In this document: in pieces, positions 61,613 to 64,000 of the stretch | Position numbering within the stretch: position 1 is the first letter of the stretch | Layout: the number at the start of each line of letters is the position of its first letter | Origin: Acidimicrobiaceae bacterium | GTDB lineage: Bacteria; Actinomycetota; Acidimicrobiia; Acidimicrobiales; Ilumatobacteraceae | Direction of reading: 5' to 3' | NCBI GenBank assembly: GCA_016722025.1 | Contig: JADKGZ010000003.1 | Coordinates: forward strand, 62,001-126,000 | DNA length: 64,000 nucleotides | Translations under genes and position numbers: made by a program | Notes under the pieces: generated by a model | Databases searched by the model: none | What the model saw: the letters and a program-made list of their open reading frames with translations, nothing else | What the model was told of the DNA's origin: nothing

Positions 61613-64000
61613 ATGTTTCGCATCGTTCGCCATCAGGCTCTGACGCCCTCGACCTTCCTGTGGGAGGTGGAGGCTCCCGACGTGGCCGCCTCTGCGCAGC
61701 CCGGCCAGTTCGTGATGGTGCGCCTACACGACGGCGCCGAGCGCATTCCGCTCACCATCGCCGACTTCGACGCGGACCGCGGCACGGTCACCGTCGTGGT
61801 GCAGGCCCTGGGTCGATCGACCGGCGAGATGCGCGATCACTACCACGAGGGCGACACCTTCGCCGACTTCGTCGGGCCGCTGGGCATGCCCACCCACATC
61901 GAGCCCGCCGACCCCGCCGGCAGCCGCCACGTGGTGCTGGTCGGCGGCGGCCTCGGTGTTGCCCCGGTCTTCCCTCAGTTGCGGGCGTTCAAGCAGGCAG
62001 GTCACCGAACCACCTGCATCGTGGGCTTCCGCACCGCCGAGCACAGGTTCTGGGAGGACAGGTTAGCCCAGTGGGCAGACGAGCTGATCGTGTGCACCGA
62101 CGATGGCAGCGCCGGCCGCGCCGGTCTGGTCACCGCCGCACTCGCAACGGTTGTCGACGCCGCGCGACCAGAACAGCTACCAGACCTGGTCGTGGCCATC
62201 GGCCCGATGGTGATGATGCGCGCGTGTGCCGAGGTCACCCGCGCCGCGGGCGTGCATACGGTTGCCTCGCTGAACACGATCATGGTCGACGGCACCGGCA
62301 TGTGCGGTTCGTGTCGCGTCACTGTTGACGGCCAGACACGCTTCGCCTGCGTCGACGGCCCCGACTTCGACGCGCATGCGGTCGACTTCGACGAACTGCT
62401 GCTGCGCAACCGTCGCTTCGACAGCGAGGAACGCGCTGCCGCGGCCGACTACGAGCACCGCTGCCAGGTGGAGGAGACCCTCTTCGTGCAGGGCAGGCGC
62501 ACCTACAAGAAGCTGCGCGAGATCGAACCCACGAAGGTGCCGATGCCCGAACGCGACCCGGAGGTGCGGTCACGCACGTTCGACGAAGTGACGCTGGGTT
62601 ACTCGTTGTCCGAGGCGCTACGCGAGGCCGAACGTTGCCTGCAGTGCAGCCGCCCGACCTGCATCAGCGGTTGCCCGGTCGCCATCGACATCCCGCGGTT
62701 CATCCGCCACCTGCTGGTGAAGGACATCGATGGCGCGTTGAGTGTGATTCGCGAGGCGAACATCCTGCCGTCGGTCTGCGGCCGCGTCTGCCCGCAGGAG
62801 ACCCAGTGCGAGGCCCAGTGCGTCATCGCCCGCAAGATGGAGCCGGTTGCCATCGGCCGGCTCGAACGCTTCGTCGGCGACCACGGCACCGTGGCCACCC
62901 CCGCGATCGCTGCGTCGCACGGCACGCGCGCGGCGGTGGTCGGTTCCGGCCCCGCCGGTCTGGCGTGCGCGGCAGACCTTGCGCGGGCTGGCGTCGACGT
63001 GACGATCATCGAGGCGCTGCACGTGGCCGGCGGCGTGCTGCGCTACGGCATTCCGTCGTTCCGCCTGCCACGCGACATCATCGATCGCGAGGTCGCGGGC
63101 TTGGTCGACCTCGGCGTGCACATCGAGACCGACAAGGTGGTGGGCCGCACGTTCACCGTGCACGACCTGCTCACCAGCCGCGGCTTCGATGCCGTCTTCC
63201 TCGGGGTGGGTGCGGGCGCGCCGTCCTTCCTTGGCATTCCGGGTGAGAACGCGGGCAGGGTGATCAGTGCCAACGAGTTCCTCACACGCGTGAACCTGAT
63301 GGGCGGCGATCGCTTCCCCGACATCGACACGCCGGTGGGCATCGGCACCGACGTGGTGGTCATCGGCGCCGGCAACACCGCGATGGATTGCATGCGCGTC
63401 GCTCGACGCCTTGGCGCCGACGTTCGCTGCGTGTACCGCCGCAGCCGTGCAGAGGCCCCCGCACGGGCCGAGGAGCTGCGCCACGCCGAGGAGGAAGGCG
63501 TGCAGTTCCTCTTCCTGCACAACCCGGTGGAGGTGCTCACCGACGAGGCCGGCCTTGTGAGGGGGCTCCGCGTGGAACGCATGGAGCTGGGCGAGCCTGA
63601 CGAGCGCGGCAGGCGCCGGCCCACGTCGACCGGCGAGATCAGCGACATCGTCTGCGACACGGTCGTGGTCGCGCTGGGCACCAATCCCAACCCGATCCTC
63701 ACCCGCAACACTGCCGGTTTGGCACTCGACGATCGCGGCTACGTGGCGGCCGACCCGGTGAGCCAGGCGACGAACCTGCCCGGGGTGTTCGCCGGTGGCG
63801 ACATCGTCACCGGCGGTGCGACGGTGATCCTCGCGATGGGCGCGGGGCGACGAGCCGCCGCCGCGATGCTGGAGTACCTCGACTCCGGCACTGCCGCGCA
63901 CTCCACCGTCGCCGAGCCGGCCGGGGGTCGGTTGTGCCCTCGTTGCCGTCGGCCCACCGAGAGCGACGGCGATGGCGACGAGGGTGTGTGCTGCGCGGGC
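61613..64000 (+). CDS. NfnAB-like fused flavoprotein oxidoreductase, 3' partial
   Basis: An open frame from ATG 61613 to the window end, at least 796 residues. The N-terminal part (1-270) is a ferredoxin-NADP reductase-like subunit: FAD-binding RIPLTIADFD, NAD-binding VLVGGGLGVAPVFPQLRAF and cluster cysteines in GTGMCGSCRV and FACVDG. The rest resembles the GltD/NfnB subunit: 4Fe-4S ligands in CLQCSRPTCISGCPV and CGRVCPQETQCEAQC, FAD motif VVGSGPAGLACAADLARAGV and NADPH motif VVIGAGNTAMDCMRVARRLG. In relatives the two parts are separate proteins that transfer electrons between NADH, NADPH and ferredoxin. The last residues before the edge carry new cysteines (LCPRCRRP). Confidence 0.85.
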   Translation, partial: MFRIVRHQALTPSTFLWEVEAPDVAASAQPGQFVMVRLHDGAERIPLTIADFDADRGTVTVVVQALGRSTGEMRDHYHEGDTFADFVGPLGMPTHIEPADPAGSRHVVLVGGGLGVAPVFPQLRAFKQAGHRTTCIVGFRTAEHRFWEDRLAQWADELIVCTDDGSAGRAGLVTAALATVVDAARPEQLPDLVVAIGPMVMMRACAEVTRAAGVHTVASLNTIMVDGTGMCGSCRVTVDGQTRFACVDGPDFDAHAVDFDELLLRNRRFDSEERAAAADYEHRCQVEETLFVQGRRTYKKLREIEPTKVPMPERDPEVRSRTFDEVTLGYSLSEALREAERCLQCSRPTCISGCPVAIDIPRFIRHLLVKDIDGALSVIREANILPSVCGRVCPQETQCEAQCVIARKMEPVAIGRLERFVGDHGTVATPAIAASHGTRAAVVGSGPAGLACAADLARAGVDVTIIEALHVAGGVLRYGIPSFRLPRDIIDREVAGLVDLGVHIETDKVVGRTFTVHDLLTSRGFDAVFLGVGAGAPSFLGIPGENAGRVISANEFLTRVNLMGGDRFPDIDTPVGIGTDVVVIGAGNTAMDCMRVARRLGADVRCVYRRSRAEAPARAEELRHAEEEGVQFLFLHNPVEVLTDEAGLVRGLRVERMELGEPDERGRRRPTSTGEISDIVCDTVVVALGTNPNPILTRNTAGLALDDRGYVAADPVSQATNLPGVFAGGDIVTGGATVILAMGAGRRAAAAMLEYLDSGTAAHSTVAEPAGGRLCPRCRRPTESDGDGDEGVCCAG

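Overview
The window is high-GC DNA that reads as an Actinomycetota chromosome. A mycothiol-dependent isomerase-family protein, an actinobacterial-type Tad (Flp pilus) locus, SARP/BTAD-like sequence, a cyclase-ATPase-TPR regulator and GTGA/ATGA-coupled operons all point there. A member of the Acidimicrobiia is my guess from the overall style; no 16S or marker gene is present to prove it.

Layout. Bases 1-6697 are accessory and decayed: a superfamily-1 helicase lacking its last motifs, a PUA/EVE-like protein, a tyrosine/dual-specificity phosphatase with a small partner, a sigma-like protein next to a broken EVE-domain gene, IS256 and IS3 remnants, a frameshifted lipoprotein and several pseudogenes. 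The block ends at 6653-6697 in the 3' half of a tRNA-Thr gene whose 5' half is missing, the usual scar of an element integrated at a tRNA. Bases 6728-16464 are a compact minus-strand Tad operon: prepilin peptidase, CpaB, CpaE-like, CpaF, TadB, TadC, a pilin-like protein, two TadE-like proteins, a TadG-like protein and a large LysM/BTAD protein, mostly joined by 4-base overlaps. Next come two secreted cell-wall proteins flanking tRNA-Ser(GCT).

Bases 19212-27142 form a cyclic-nucleotide neighbourhood: a Crp/Fnr regulator, a stand-alone cNMP-binding protein, a GAF protein coupled to a subtilase with no signal peptide, an MFS transporter with a C-terminal cNMP-binding domain, an 86-residue peptide built of 19-20-residue repeats, and a class III nucleotide cyclase fused to an ATPase and TPR region. 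The peptide, protease and transporter together look like a possible peptide maturation/export cassette under cAMP control. I judge this the most likely undescribed system here.

From 27.2 kb on the content is ordinary chromosome: tRNA-Arg(ACG), redox and hydrolytic enzymes, an acyl-CoA dehydrogenase, a polyamine-type ABC transporter without its ATPase, an AhpD-like/radical SAM pair, a sugar and membrane-glycan cluster, MTA phosphorylase, a GH20 hexosaminidase, clpB behind an HspR-like inverted repeat, a sortase-type surface protein, a CapA-family protein, a drug-type ABC exporter with a divergent MarR gene, and a fused NfnAB-like oxidoreductase that runs off the right edge.

Three otherwise normal chromosomal genes carry single-base frameshifts and one carries an in-frame stop. 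These may be sequencing errors, so 'pseudogene' calls outside the left block should be read with that in mind. All assignments are by eye, without database searches.
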